The position numbers and the translations under genes were made by a program. DNA of 64,000 nucleotides from Molossus alvarezi (taxonomy: Eukaryota > Chordata > Mammalia > Chiroptera > Molossidae), in NCBI GenBank assembly GCA_037176705.1, contig CM073886.1, positions 92,124,501-92,188,500 of the forward strand, in the 5' to 3' direction. The stretch's first letter is position 1; each line of letters begins with the position of its first letter. The notes beneath the pieces were generated by a model, which saw only the letters and a list, made by a program, of their open reading frames with translations, ran no database searches and was not told the DNA's origin. Of this stretch, positions 11,340 to 22,710 are shown piece by piece.

Positions 11340-12250
11340 GCAGTTTATTTAGATATTTTTAATGATAGTGTATTTATATACAATAAAATGCACATTACTT
11401 TAGTGTTCAGTTTGTTCAGTTTTGACATATACACTAATGTAACTATCACCCAAAGAAGATATTAAACATTTCCATCATCCCAGAAAGATTCCTCAGACCA
11501 CTTTCCATGCAATCCTCTTTCCTTAGAAGAAGCCCCTTTATGTCTTCTGTCACCTCGGGTCAATTTTACCTATTCTAGAACTTTATAACAATGGAATTTA
11601 AAAGAAAGTGTTCTCTTACATTCAGCTTCTGCACTCAGTTTAGTATTTATAATATTTAGCCATGTTATTGAATGTATACCTAGTTCATTCACTTTTGTTT
11701 CTGGGCAAAATTTGTTGATGGACATTTGAACTGTTCCCATTGTTTAGTTAATATGAATAAGTTCGTAGAACAGTTTTATAAAAGTATTTTTATAGTGCAT
11801 GGTTTCATTTCTTAAGGGTGAAATGTCTGAGGCATATGTGTTTAACTTTATAAGAAACTGCCAACATTTCTTCGAAGTGATGACATCATTTTACACTCTC
11901 ACCAAAAGTGTATGGTGGTTCTAGTTGTTATTCTCTAGCATTTGGTGCTATTAACCTGTTTTATTTTAATCATTCTAGTGGGTAATGTTATCTCATTGAG
12001 ATTTAAATTTGAATTTCCTTGATCCTAAAAATGTTTAGCACCTTTCCCTATGTTTATTGATTTTTCTATATCTGTGTGTGTATATGTGTGTGAGTGTGTG
12101 TGTTGGTAATGTCTATGCCTTTTACACATTTTTAAGTGGGTTCTTGGTCTTTTCATTTTCTGATTTGTAAGTCCATTTGCATTTTATTGAAAAATCTCAA
12201 TACTCAGTTACAAAAGACTGAGATGTAGTACATCAATAATACATGGCATT
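11340..12250 (-). mobile_element. Old LINE-1 3' fragment, minus strand
   Basis: This reads as antisense L1 3' UTR and ORF2 C-terminal region. CACATTACTTTAGTGTTCAG and TTTGACATATACACTAATGT are 3' UTR-like. The region TTTGTTGATGGACATTTGAA through CACTCTCACCAAAAGTGTAT and AATTTGAATTTCCTTGATC is ORF2 C-terminus. It is much more diverged than L1-A, so it belongs to an older L1 lineage. Confidence 0.8.
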
Positions 12251-12332
12251 TTATATTTTATTAAAAATTTTTTGATGATTTTGTTTGTCATATGTATTCT
12301 TTATCTGCTTTGATGAAAATATATACTTTATA

Positions 12333-12572
12333 GCCTTGGCTGGTTTGGCTCACCGGTTAGAGCATTGGCCCGCAGACCGGAGAGTCCCAGGTTCGGTTTC
12401 TGCTAGGGGCATATACCTCAGTTGCAGTTTGTCCCGGGCCCTGGTTGGGGTCCTGTGGGTGAGGACCACTCAATGTGTTTCTCTCACATAGATGTTTCTC
12501 TCCCTCCCTTCCTCTCTCCCTCCTGCTCTATCTGAAAATGAATGCAAAGATGTCCTCGAGTAAAGATAAAAA

Positions 12573-12606
<34 letters not shown>
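12333..12606 (+). mobile_element. VES SINE, type 1, with (AC)n tail
   Basis: The head GCCTTGGCTGGTTTGGCTCA, a B-box-like GGTTCGGTTTCTGC and the type-1 body are present. The tail TAAAGATAAAAAATA runs into a 32-bp (AC)n microsatellite at 12575-12606. The TSD core ATATACTT is at 12321-12328 and 12607-12614. The microsatellite lies inside the TSDs, so it grew from the SINE's A-rich tail. Confidence 0.9.
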
Positions 12607-12612
<6 letters not shown>

Positions 12613-12615
12613 TTA

Positions 12616-13835
12616 ATTCATGGAAAAGACATTAAACAAAAACTCCTTTAAATATTTTTCAAGGTACAAGGGGACAATGAATGTTATTAACTCAAAATTG
12701 GATGCATAAAATCTGGTTTACTGCCTCAGAAGAAGGTATATGTTCCCATTTCTACCCAACTAAAACAATTTTTAAAATCCTCCTCAGGAAGCATTTGTAC
12801 TGTATTGGCTGAATTTGATTGATTTGGTTTGTTTGTTTACAAAATACCCTTGAGAGATTAAAACCAATTAATAGTTGTTGTTCTGTAAAGAGAGGAGAGC
12901 ATTTCTGGAGAAGCTTGGTTCTTAGTTACAGGAGAAGTCTGAGTGACAGTGTTGATGTAGCTGATCTCTGTACTGATCTCTTAGATCCTGGGCCCCTTTT
13001 CTGCAGCTTCCCTAACACATGGAGTGGGGTGAGTCATTGCTCCTGTTGGATATGAAACTTGGCAGTAGATCTCTGCCAGCTGAAAGAAATGACTTACAGC
13101 ATGAAAATTCAATTGATTGATTTGGGACATTGACCCTAGATCATCCTTCTCTTCTCATTCTGTATGTGGAATTCCCAGAGCAAGTCTTCCTGTGGTACAT
13201 TCAATCAATAACTTCAGTTTGCCTAAATACACCAAAATGTATTTAACCCTAGGCTCTAGCATCTAATTTACTACTTTTATTGATCTTGAACCAACAGTTT
13301 TCAGTATGCATTTACTTGAGAATCTATTTTGTACACAGTACTCTAGAAAGCATTAATTTCCCAGAGGCCATCCTGGTATAGCATATAGCACAGTACTGTG
13401 TGTGTGTATTAAGTCATTTAATACACAAGTGGGCATGTTTGAACTGGGTTTCATTGGTTCTTAGTTCTGAAAATATGGCAGCTTGGGTACACTGAAATTC
13501 TTCAGTAATACTTCATAGAAATCTTGGCTAACAAAATAATAATTTTTTGAAGTGCTTTTCAATACACTGGCAAACTCACTAGAACTAAAAATGACCAGGT
13601 TCAGAAACTAGAAGGAACTAATAATCAGTGGGAAAAAATGGCACAATCTGCTTCCACAAGGGTGGTAGTAGCTGTAGTAGTGGTTGGTCTTGGTAACCAG
13701 AGTCTTACCAAGTAGGACTGCTTACCCAGAGATGAGATAGGGGGTCCAGGATCCTATTAAATGTGGGGAACAGGAACCGAGACCCCACATGAAATCTGGA
13801 TTTTAAAAGGATGGTGCACTTGGTAAAGAGGGAAC
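12616..13835. other. Unassigned DNA
   Basis: No gene or repeat family was recognised. The plus-strand open frame at 12819-13055 has no detectable motif. Confidence 0.45.
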
Positions 13836-13839
13836 TAGA

Positions 13840-14185
13840 AAAATTCCATTTCACTTGTATAGGAATAACAAAGAAACTTGTGGAATATAAATAACAAACA
13901 AAACAGAAACAAACTCATGATACAGAGAACAAATTGTTGGCCTCCAGATGGGAGGGAAATAGATGAAAAGGGGGAAGGGATTAAGCAGTACAAATTGGCA
14001 ATTATAAAATCGCATGGGGATGTAAAATTCAGCATAGCAAATATAGTCAATAATATTGTAATAACTATGTGTGGTGTCAGATGGGTACTAGACTTATCAG
14101 GGTGATCACTTTATAAGGCATGTACATGTCTAATCACTATGTTTTACACCCGAAACTAATATGATATTTTATGTCAACTGTATAT
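13840..14185 (+). mobile_element. Old LINE-1 3' UTR, plus strand
   Basis: It contains phrases typical of L1MA-type 3' UTRs: ACAGAAACAAACTCATGATA, AGTCAATAATATTGTAATAA, AGACTTATCAGGGTGATCA and ACACCCGAAACTAATATGAT. It is 5'-truncated. The minus-strand frame at 13835-14050 is a shadow of it. Confidence 0.8.
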
Positions 14186-14333
14186 GGAAAAGAAATAACT
14201 TGATTCTCCCTCAGTACAGACACAGGAGTTCTAAAACAAAACAAAATAAAAGACTCACTAAAATGCAATAAACTACTTGGAAATTAAAAACATGAAATCA
14301 TAAATCATCTAGAAACACTAAGAAGTGTTGTAG

Positions 14334-14566
14334 AGCCCTGGCCAGTTTTGCTCAGCGGTTAGAGCATCGGCTTGCGGTCCAGAGAGACCCGGGTTTGGTT
14401 CCCGCTAAGGGCGCATACCTCAATTGCAGTTTGTCCCCGGCCTTGGTTGGTCGTGTGGGTGGCAGCCACTCAATGTGTCCCTTTCACTTCAATGTTTCTC
14501 TCTCTCTCTTCCTCTCTCTCCCTCCCACTCTATCCGAACAAAAAACTGGGTGAGGATCTAAAAAAT
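14334..14566 (+). mobile_element. VES SINE, type 1
   Basis: The head GCCCTGGCCAGTTTTGCTCA, a B-box-like GGTTTGGTTCCC and the type-1 body are followed by the tail TGGGTGAGGATCTAAAAAAT. An exact 10-bp TSD, AGTGTTGTAG, lies at 14324-14333 and 14567-14576. Low divergence suggests a recent copy. Confidence 0.95.
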
Positions 14567-14576
14567 AGTGTTGTAG

Positions 14577-15624
14577 GTATATAATAGTGTTTAAGAGCAT
14601 TAATTAAGCATTAAGAGCATCGCAGCTAATTGTTGAGTTGGAATACTTGTCATTTGGCTTTATGGCATATATTTATTGGTGGTTCTTTCATTTCCACACC
14701 TCGATAAACAATCACAGGTTTTGTTAGTGTTGAGATAGCTTCCAGGAATGTTTCTAATGCCAAGTATGCTGACCCATGTGGCTTCAGGACAAAAACATGC
14801 AGGGCCAGAGGTAGCAAAAGATACAAAAGCATTTTATGGCACATGTACCAGAAACATGTGGACAGAGAAAGAGAAACAGTATTTGAAATGTATGAAGCCA
14901 GAAATGAGTGTGTCAAATTCTTCCAGTGAACAACTGTGTCAAATTATAAATAGAAGATTCAGATCCCTTTGCAGTAGCCAGTGTAGACACATTGTTTTAA
15001 CAGGAATATACTCAGTTGTGGTATATTTACCCCAGACTTTCTTCTTCTTTTCTGTTGAGAATCATGTGGAATAGAATTTTTTGGTATTATGCTGTTTAGG
15101 GAGGTATATGGGATAAGAGGAATTTGATTACAAAAGAATGTAGTACATAATAGTGGAGCAAGAATTTTAAGATACATTTGACCTGCTCTTAATGTGTGAC
15201 AATTTCTGGCTAACTTTGTATATCAGTCATGGTTTAATCAGGGAAGAAGACCCCTATTTATATCATGAAATAAGGAATTTATGATAGGAATTAGAATTGG
15301 CAGAATTGTAGGAGATGCTGGAGAAATAAAATTCCAAAAATTAAAATATGAAATTCAGAAAAATGTCCTGACCAGCCCTACCAGCCCTCACAGGTGAACA
15401 AATCTGGAAATGAAGCACACCTAGCTGCTGTCGTGATTTCTGAGGGGCACTGGTGTGGAGGTTGATGGAAGGCCGCCGGCCCTTGGTGACTGCCGCTGCT
15501 CTCAGTTCACTGTCGGTCAGTGGGCTTGGTCACCAGGACCCACAAGTTAAAGAAAGCTGGGCAGAGTAAGGACAAACTAGAACCTCTCTGTATCTGTCTT
15601 TCCCTATATTACCTGTTCCCTAAT
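14577..15624. other. Unassigned DNA
   Basis: No gene is supported. The open frames at 14650-14916 (minus), 14748-15074 (plus) and 14959-15177 (minus) overlap on opposite strands and show no domain I recognise. A GC-richer patch near 15360-15560 may be an unrecognised old LTR. Confidence 0.4.
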
Positions 15625-16080
15625 CACAGATTTCAGTTACTTACTGCTACATAACAAAACATCTTAAAATGTAGCAGCTTAAAACAATACTTCACTATTT
15701 CTCAAGGTTCTTTGGATTGACTAGGATCAGCTGGGTGGTTCTTGCTTCAGGTCTCTCCTGTGGTTGCAGGGCCACAGTCATCTGAAAATTCACATGGGTT
15801 ATATGTCCCAAATGGTACATTCATAAGGCAGGCAACTGATCTGGCTGTCAGCTAGGAGCTCAGCTATCAACTGAAGTGCCTGCACATAGCCTTTCTATGT
15901 GACTTGGACTTTTCATAGCAAGATCAAGTTCTGATAGCATATCGTAAAAAGGAATGTTTCAAAAAATCCAGATATTACTTCCATTTAAATCTATTGTCCA
16001 TCCAATTTGCTGAGAGAGCCCAGATTAAAGGGGAGGAAATTAGAGTTCACGTCTTGATTGGGCAAGGTCAGGATGAGTGA
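15625..16080 (-). mobile_element. MaLR-type LTR fragment, minus strand
   Basis: It starts CAGTTACTTACTGCTACATA and continues AATGTAGCAGCTTAAAACAA, the reverse complement of the MLT-like 3' end in which 'TTTAAGCCACTAAG...' precedes the end of the LTR. The rest (AGCTGGGTGGTTCTTGCTTC, CAGCTAGGAGCTCAGC) fits the same dispersed LTR family. Its ORFs are gone and there is no promoter evidence. Confidence 0.65.
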
Positions 16081-17497
16081 GATGGGAGGTACTGTTTTTT
16101 TCATCTTTGTAAAATGTAACCTGCTGCACAACTCTTTTCCCTCAAAATCAAGTAATCTCAAGTAGCTTTTTGTGATATGTTTTGTATATCAGTTATGTCT
16201 ACCTTTTGCATTAGCTCAATACTAATCTAGGACTATATAATATTTTTTATATTATCAGTAATAGATATTTGAGCTCCTGATAAGTAGGAATTCAATTTAG
16301 GTCTGTATGTCTAGTTTTAAGCTTTTTAGAAACTGACTATTTAAAATGTATTCTTTATTCCAATTAATTCATAGCTGACTACAACAAAAATGCTATTGGT
16401 ATTGCTAGATTGGAGTAATTCACTTGCTTACTAAGTTAGCTCTTTTTCACTGACATTTTAACAGAATCATTAACAAGTTGTCTCAAATCTAGTAACAAGG
16501 GTCTAAATCAGATGTTTAATCTATACTATAAGTGGAATTCTACAAATCTTAGCAGTTGAGAGCTTCATTTTTGTCAAATACTTCCTTAACAAATACCTCT
16601 AATATTAATGCCATTGTCCCTTGTAAGTTGTCATTATTACTTAATTTCCCTGTGGAGGTACATGGAGAATGCCAGAGGGTAGCCAGAGCTAGAATTGCAT
16701 GGTGGAACAACGCCAATTTTCCAGCTTAGTGACAAAGCAGAAAACACTAAAAGATAATCAATGATAAATTGTTACCTGCATTAGATATATAAATTGAGAT
16801 GCAACCATTATTAAGATGGAAGCATTTATATTACTTACCAATCGTGGGACTGTCATGTCACTCCATTCTGTCACCCATGTAATGCAATGATTCATTGTGG
16901 TTTTTTGTTAACCACCAGTTAATCTGTAAAAAAATAGAGATGCTAGTTATTCAATGATCCTGGATATGAACATATCCTAAATTTGTCAAAAAATATTCTA
17001 GTAAAACATCAGATAGAAAAATAGACAAGCAGAATGTTAATGGGTTTACTAGTCTGAAATATGTCACTCTAGGAGTCTTGAATCCAATCCCTGAAGTTTG
17101 ATATTTCCTCTTAAGTGTGTCTATTGCTGAAGATTTATTGCCAACTTATGTTTATGTCAGAGAGATGACCTGTCATCATATGAGTGGCTTCTAATATGCA
17201 GAAATACTAGGAATGTCGAAAGCAGAGTAGAACACAGATGGCATAGCAGCTGGAGATGATTTCTAGTTGCAGTGAACTCAGAAGAGTGAAGAAGCAGAAA
17301 CACGTTAGCCTCACTGTTTGCTTTCTATTGTCCACTTTTTTGCTCATCAAATCTTATCCCTTAATTTATATTTTGTTCCTCTCTGGTACCAGACATATAC
17401 TTCAGAACCTATGTAGACATTCTATGTACACACAAATTGTAGATGCTAGCTGGAGCAATCTATTCTTTTTCATGCGCACTCGCGCATGTGTGTGTTC

Positions 17498-17530
<33 letters not shown>

Positions 17531-18224
17531 TGTGTGGTGGGAAGGTGATGAAGAAGAGAACACCAGTATTCCACAGTACACTTCCAATCTTCACACCTCA
17601 AGAAAATCATACCAGAGGTAGAGACGATCTAGGAAAGAATAACAAGGTAAAGAGATGAAAAGAATTCATTTAAAGAGAGAGCAGAAGGGTTAGAAACCAT
17701 TATCAAAAATATAATAAAACATGAAAGGGATACAACCAAAATCTGTAATTTAATGAAAGATATAGAAAATACAATAAACGTGCTCATTCAACAATAGTAG
17801 GACATGCAGGAGGAGCATGATGACCTACCATAATTTATCATGCCAGATCTTATGCTCCCTAAACTTCCAGAAGCCTATGTCAGACTCTCAGAGGAGGTTC
17901 TTTCAGAACCCTCTCTCAGTTGGTATAGGGTAAGAGAGAAGCATGTCTCTGTTCATGATTTTCAGTAGGAGGGTAAGAATGCACAGAATACCAACACTTC
18001 TCTTCAAAGAGTTTTCACCCTCTTCTATTAGTCATTTATTAATTTCTCAAAGTTAATGGAGAGCTGAAGGTCACAAACCAGTTTTCACCGGTCTCCTTTG
18101 TAAATCCTAATCAGGTGATCACACACCTTGCCTTATAATGTGGGAAGAGCCAGCACTTATTGTTTTGTTTTTAGCCTTTGGTTCTTCAACTGGAACAGGA
18201 AGAGAAACAGTCCAATTTAACACC
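16081..18224. other. Unassigned DNA
   Basis: I see only AT-rich unique-looking sequence with a (TG)n block near 17486-17536. The open frames at 17256-17658 (plus) and 17402-17587 (minus) are produced by that dinucleotide repeat. Confidence 0.5.
17486..17536. repeat. (TG)n microsatellite
   Basis: This interrupted TG run follows a short CG/CA-rich alternating stretch (GCGCACTCGCGCATGTGTG). It yields spurious Val/Cys-repeat and Thr/His-repeat frames. Confidence 0.95.
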
Positions 18225-18366
18225 CTATTACATACATATTGTTCTCTGTATTTTAATGAAAATTAAGCTGAGGTTTAGCAGCATTAAGGTAAATTTGTCA
18301 AGGTTGCACAGCTATTGGAGAAAGAACTCGGATTCAAAACCATGTGTGTTTGATACTAAAACACAT
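18225..18366 (-). mobile_element. MIR SINE fragment, minus strand
   Basis: Phrases such as TTGTCAAGGTTGCACAGCTA and ACTCGGATTCAAAACC correspond to the antisense of the conserved MIR core ('CTTGGGCAAG' and tRNA-like B-box region). It is an ancient mammalian SINE, heavily diverged. Confidence 0.7.
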
Positions 18367-18499
18367 TTTAAAAATTTATAATATAATTTTTGAGGAAAAG
18401 AGTAAGCCTTAAAAGAAGCTTTCTTCTCACTTCCTACTGTCCTACATATTCTCCATTTTTTATTTCCATATCTGTTTCCTACTTATTTCTATCCTTCCT

Positions 18500-18915
18500 G
18501 ATTTGTGCTTTAGAAGGTGGCCATCATGGAAAGTTTCAGTCAACTTGCCTCTGGATTCTGGTTGGCTTTGGCTAAGGACAAGCAGCAGCAGGAGATGAGG
18601 GAGGGCAGGAAGATAATGCGTTAGGGGCACTTATTCCTCTTATCCCTCCCTGCCAGGGCTATGGCTTGGCAGTAGCCACATTTGTCCTGTGTGATGGATC
18701 CTCACATTTGTTAAATCCTTTTCAGGATTTCAGTAATCATGACCTCCCCTTGGATTGTTAGATCTAGTGGTGGTAATAGCTGTTGCTGGGTACTATCGCA
18801 TCCCTTGTTGGTTTCCTTGGATACTTGCAACAGCTTTGTAAATAGTGCTTTCATTAAACTTTTCTAAGCACCCGTTTGTGGATGCCATCTGTTTCCTACT
18901 GGGAGCTTGACAAGT
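18500..18915 (+). mobile_element. Ancient dispersed repeat, family not assigned
   Basis: Phrases such as ACTATCGCATCCCTTGTTGG, AGTGCTTTCATTAAAC and GATGCCATCTGTTTCCTACT match a common old mammalian repeat I have seen but cannot name. It could be an LTR. There is no coding potential beyond chance. Confidence 0.45.
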
Positions 18916-21044
18916 ACACCTACAAATTGGTAGGCCAGTTTATTCATGTTATCTTTCTGCAGAGAACAACATTGCTTTTCTAATTCTCTGTTTAATGGTT
19001 AGAACCAGGGGTGGAGGTGTTTGACTAGGGAATGGGAAGAACTTAACTATGTGAAATAAATTCCATGGAAATGGAGTATATAAATAGTGGTATTAAATCT
19101 TGACACCTTTAAATTGTTATTATATAGGGGACTTGCAAATACACTAATATATGTGTAAAAATATAGCTCTTATAGTCAAAAATTATCATATCTTTATTAG
19201 ATACAACTGATCTAGCCACTTAAAAATATTTCAGGCTTTTTCAGTTAAAACAGACCCTATTAAGTTTAGACATTCAGCTAATTTAATTTTATCAGGATTA
19301 ATTTATATAGCCTCATTTGGATCAGTCAGCCAATTTAAATAAATTGTCTAGTTTTTGTTTTGCCTTTCTACTCCTTGGTATGTGGGTATATAGAAACCTC
19401 TCTGTGTCATATACTATCCAGGAAAAGGAAGCTCTAGAATCTATAAAAAAAATCTAAACATAATTACTTGAGCAACTCCTTGAAGTTAAGAAGAGGTTTT
19501 AGAGAGAAATCAGTAATCTAATAGCTGTGCTCTTCATTGGCAGCAATGGGAAGACATTTTGTCAATATATTCATTCAAAGTCTTCTATTAGTATGTGACT
19601 GTCTGGATAAATCTGTTTAATCTTATTAATGCTATAACCATGATAACATACAGATAAAAAAATCATTTGTCCTTCAATAAAAAGTAAAATAAAACAATGA
19701 CTGTGCCCCATTATTTTATAACACAGTGCATCTATTTCTGTACTAGATCCTTTCCTTGACAAATTACATGTCAGAATTTCTCAGGAACATAGTCTACATA
19801 AATTTCAAGGAAGCTTTTGGTCAAGTTATCCCATTATAAATCACTATTTCACTATTTATTAACTTGAGGGGAAATTTGTCAAGGAAACCATAAGATTATG
19901 CTGAGCTTTTATTGATTTCCTTTTCCCTCAGCCTTTTCCAGAAAGGAATATATCATGAATTAAGCTACTTGAGCTCAATATAAAGTTCTAATAAATAATG
20001 CTTGAATCTTGAATTTTATCACTAATCTCAGAGTCCAGTGCCACAAAATGTGCCTACCTACCAACCAGATAATAATTCATAGTAACACAAAATAGAATGG
20101 TGTTCTTGCCTCTCTACATGTAATTTATTTTACTCTTTTATTTTAAAGAACTTAAAATGATTTCAAAGTATCTGGATGTATGTTTTCCTTCTGTATATAT
20201 TAGAAAATTATATTTCCTTCTAACAAAAAAATTGTGATATGTTATTACTGTGAAGCAGAAGTTGCCTCAATTGGTTTTGAGGTCAAATTATTATTAATGT
20301 TTCCAAAAGTAAAGACATACTTCTGATACTCATTAAATTTTAATTGGTAGTTAAGGAAATAGCAGCAGCCTTACTCTAAATCTATCCACATACCCTCCAA
20401 ATATTATGCCGAAGTGTGAATGGAAGAGAAAAGCAAAGCAAAACTCAAATTCCCTCTACATAGAAAAATAAACACCAATTTCTAACAGAGCTATTTCCTG
20501 CTTCAAGCCCTTATGGAGACTTAGATGGGTCCCAAAAATCTGTGTGAAAGAGATAATGACTAAAATCACTCTGAGAAAGAAACTTCACCCTATCAGATAA
20601 TATTCTATAGGGAAAGGGACATAAAATAAATGGGAAAGGCAGTGCTTCTGAGGGAGAGGAGAGTGAAAAGAAAAGGTATCATTACCTTTTGGAGACCAGG
20701 AGGTGAAGAGAAAACAAAGCAAGGGAGGAAATGTAAGATTAAAAAAGACACATACACAAAAAAGTAGATATAAGGATTTATTAAATTAGATAGAGCTTAC
20801 ATAAAATAGTGAAGGGAAAAAGAAGAAAAAGAGGAAAACTTAGATTTCTGAGATACAAAAAAAATAATAATAAGGTACATTTTATAAATATATATATTAA
20901 AATTTATACTCTGATAATACAGAACATATATTGTTATCAGGCACAATATCAGTTTATATTGGTACTATCAATAAGTTCCAGAAAGTAGAATTATTGGCAA
21001 CAGTCTAAGTGGCCATTTTTAGGAGAGAGACTAAATAAATTATT
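18916..21044. other. Unassigned AT-rich DNA
   Basis: I see no gene, RNA or clear repeat. The minus-strand open frame at 19571-19762 lacks recognisable motifs. Confidence 0.5.
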
Positions 21045-21087
21045 GCACGTGTGCACGTGCGCGCGCGTACACACACACACACACACA
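21045..21087. repeat. Alternating purine-pyrimidine tract (CG/CA, Z-DNA-prone)
   Basis: All 43 bases alternate purine and pyrimidine without interruption. The tract starts with a palindromic GCACGTGTGCACGTGC, passes through (GC)n and ends in (AC)n. Such sequence is the classic candidate for left-handed DNA. Confidence 0.93.
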
Positions 21088-21848
21088 GTCCTGACCTGTA
21101 TATTGAGAGAGGGTAGAATAAATTATATGACAGTAAACAATGACCATACCTACTATCCTGATCTTCATTTTTAAATACCATTCTCAAGTAGAAGAAATCA
21201 GGGCTTGTTGAAGAAATGGCTAATTCTAGGTGTGGGGCAAGGACATTTTAAAATGAGCATTTCATGTTCCAGGAAAAAAGGAAATTCTCCAAGAATCACA
21301 GGGATGTCAGTAGGATACATAAGTCAGTTTGAAAGAACTTGCTCTATCTCGCAAAATCTGGGGAAATTTGAGTGTCAAATAAATAATGACATTAACAAAT
21401 TATGATCCATCGAATAAAATAAGAATTCATGCTTATAAAAATAAAATAAATAAGAAGAAAAAACCCTTACAGTTGAATTCAAACTTATACATGTAGAAAG
21501 AATGATTGAGTTAGAGAATGAGCTTTTGAGAGTGATTATTTAGTAATAATCAATTCAATGTCAATGTAGGCTCAAAGAAGTGGGTAAATATTTGATTAGG
21601 GATAGAATACTGACTCACCATCAAAGTTTTTTTCAACAAATTACTATTAATTACAAAAATAATAGTAATATTTCAATGAAGAAAGCTGGAAGACAACATG
21701 TTAACCAAGCGATCAAAATTAACATTACTAATAATGGGATAAAGTGACATTATGTCCCCCCAATATACTAAGAAAGACACGTCACTTCCCTAGTATTTCA
21801 GCCTAAAATCGATCATTTGAATCTAATTGTAAGAAGCACCACTAATCC

Positions 21849-21896
21849 AGCCCTGGCCAGTTTGGCTCAGCGGTTAGAGCATTGGCCTGCGGTCCC
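21849..21896 (+). mobile_element. Tailless 48-bp VES head with 18-bp TSD
   Basis: Only the tRNA-like 5' part is present: AGCCCTGGCCAGTTTGGCTC through GCGGTCCC, ending near the anticodon-arm position. There is no body and no A-tail. The flanks are an 18-bp TSD with one mismatch, AAGAAGCACCACTAATCC at 21831-21848 and AAGAAACACCACTAATCC at 21897-21914. The TSD shows this is a complete insertion, not a deletion remnant of a longer SINE. Confidence 0.92.
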
Positions 21897-22214
21897 AAGA
21901 AACACCACTAATCCAAAGGGACATTCAAAAAAATAACTGGCCTGTATTTTTGAAAAATGTCAAGGCCATGAAAAATATGATTGAAGAACTGGTCCAGATT
22001 AAGAGACTAAGAAAGGTAGATGGAATTTGTGATCATAGATTGAATCCTGGACTGGAAAAATCATATTATAAAATATATTATTGGAACAATTGATACAATT
22101 TAGATGAAACAGGAGATAATTCCATTGTGTCAATGTTTAATTTCCTGATTTGACTAATTTCACTGTGGTTCTCAAAAACAATGTTCTTATTCTTAGCAAA
22201 TACCTCCAATTATT

Positions 22215-22449
22215 ATTTATTTATTTATTTTTCTCCTCACCCGAGGACATTTTTCTGATATTTTGTTCAGATAGAGTGGGAGGGAGAGAGAGAGAGAGAA
22301 ACATCCACGTGAAAGGGACACATGGAGTAGTATCCACCCGCACAACCCAACCAGGGCCAGGGACAAACTGCAACCGAGGTACGTGCCCTTAGCGGGTCTC
22401 TCGGGACTGCAGGCTGTCGCTCTAACCGCTGAGCCAAACCGGCCAGGGC
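22215..22449 (-). mobile_element. VES SINE, type 1, B box deleted
   Basis: Minus-strand head GCCCTGGCCGGTTTGGCTCA, type-1 body, GA tract and the tail 'GGGTGAGGAGAAAAATAAAT' are present. An exact 16-bp TSD (AATACCTCCAATTATT) sits at 22199-22214 and 22450-22465. Compared with the copy at 4729, about 13 nt spanning the B box is missing at about 22394; the edges share a CCC, so replication slippage after insertion is likely. The A box remains. Confidence 0.95.
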
Positions 22450-22710
22450 AATACCTCCAATTATTTAGGGGTAAATGACAATGGTGTCTGTAATTTTTAT
22501 TCAATTGATTCAGAAAGATATCTACCCCCCACCCATCCCTATTTTATGTATATATGTATATTTTTATGAGATAGAGAAAATAAAAAAACTCAATGAGGTG
22601 ATATGTAAACATTCTGAAATCTGGGTAGGTGGTATTCAGGTTTTCTTAATCTATTTTTGCAATATTTATCGGTGAGTTTGAAATTATATTAAAACTAAAA
22701 GTTACCTGAA

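Larger units (their letters stand above)
21750..22710 (+). mobile_element. Old LINE-1 3' UTR, plus strand, carrying two VES insertions
   Basis: Segments at 21914-22060 (AAGGGACATTCAAAAAAATA, ATAACTGGCCTGTA, GAATCCTGGACTGG) and 22450-22710 (TTTTGCAATATTTATCGGTG, TGAAATTATATTAAAACTAA) match the 3' UTR end of older mammalian L1 lineages. It is split by the insertions at 21849-21896 and 22215-22449. Confidence 0.7.

Noticed and set aside
17256..17658. Val/Cys repeat frames near the (TG)n block
   Set aside because: Produced by the dinucleotide repeat.
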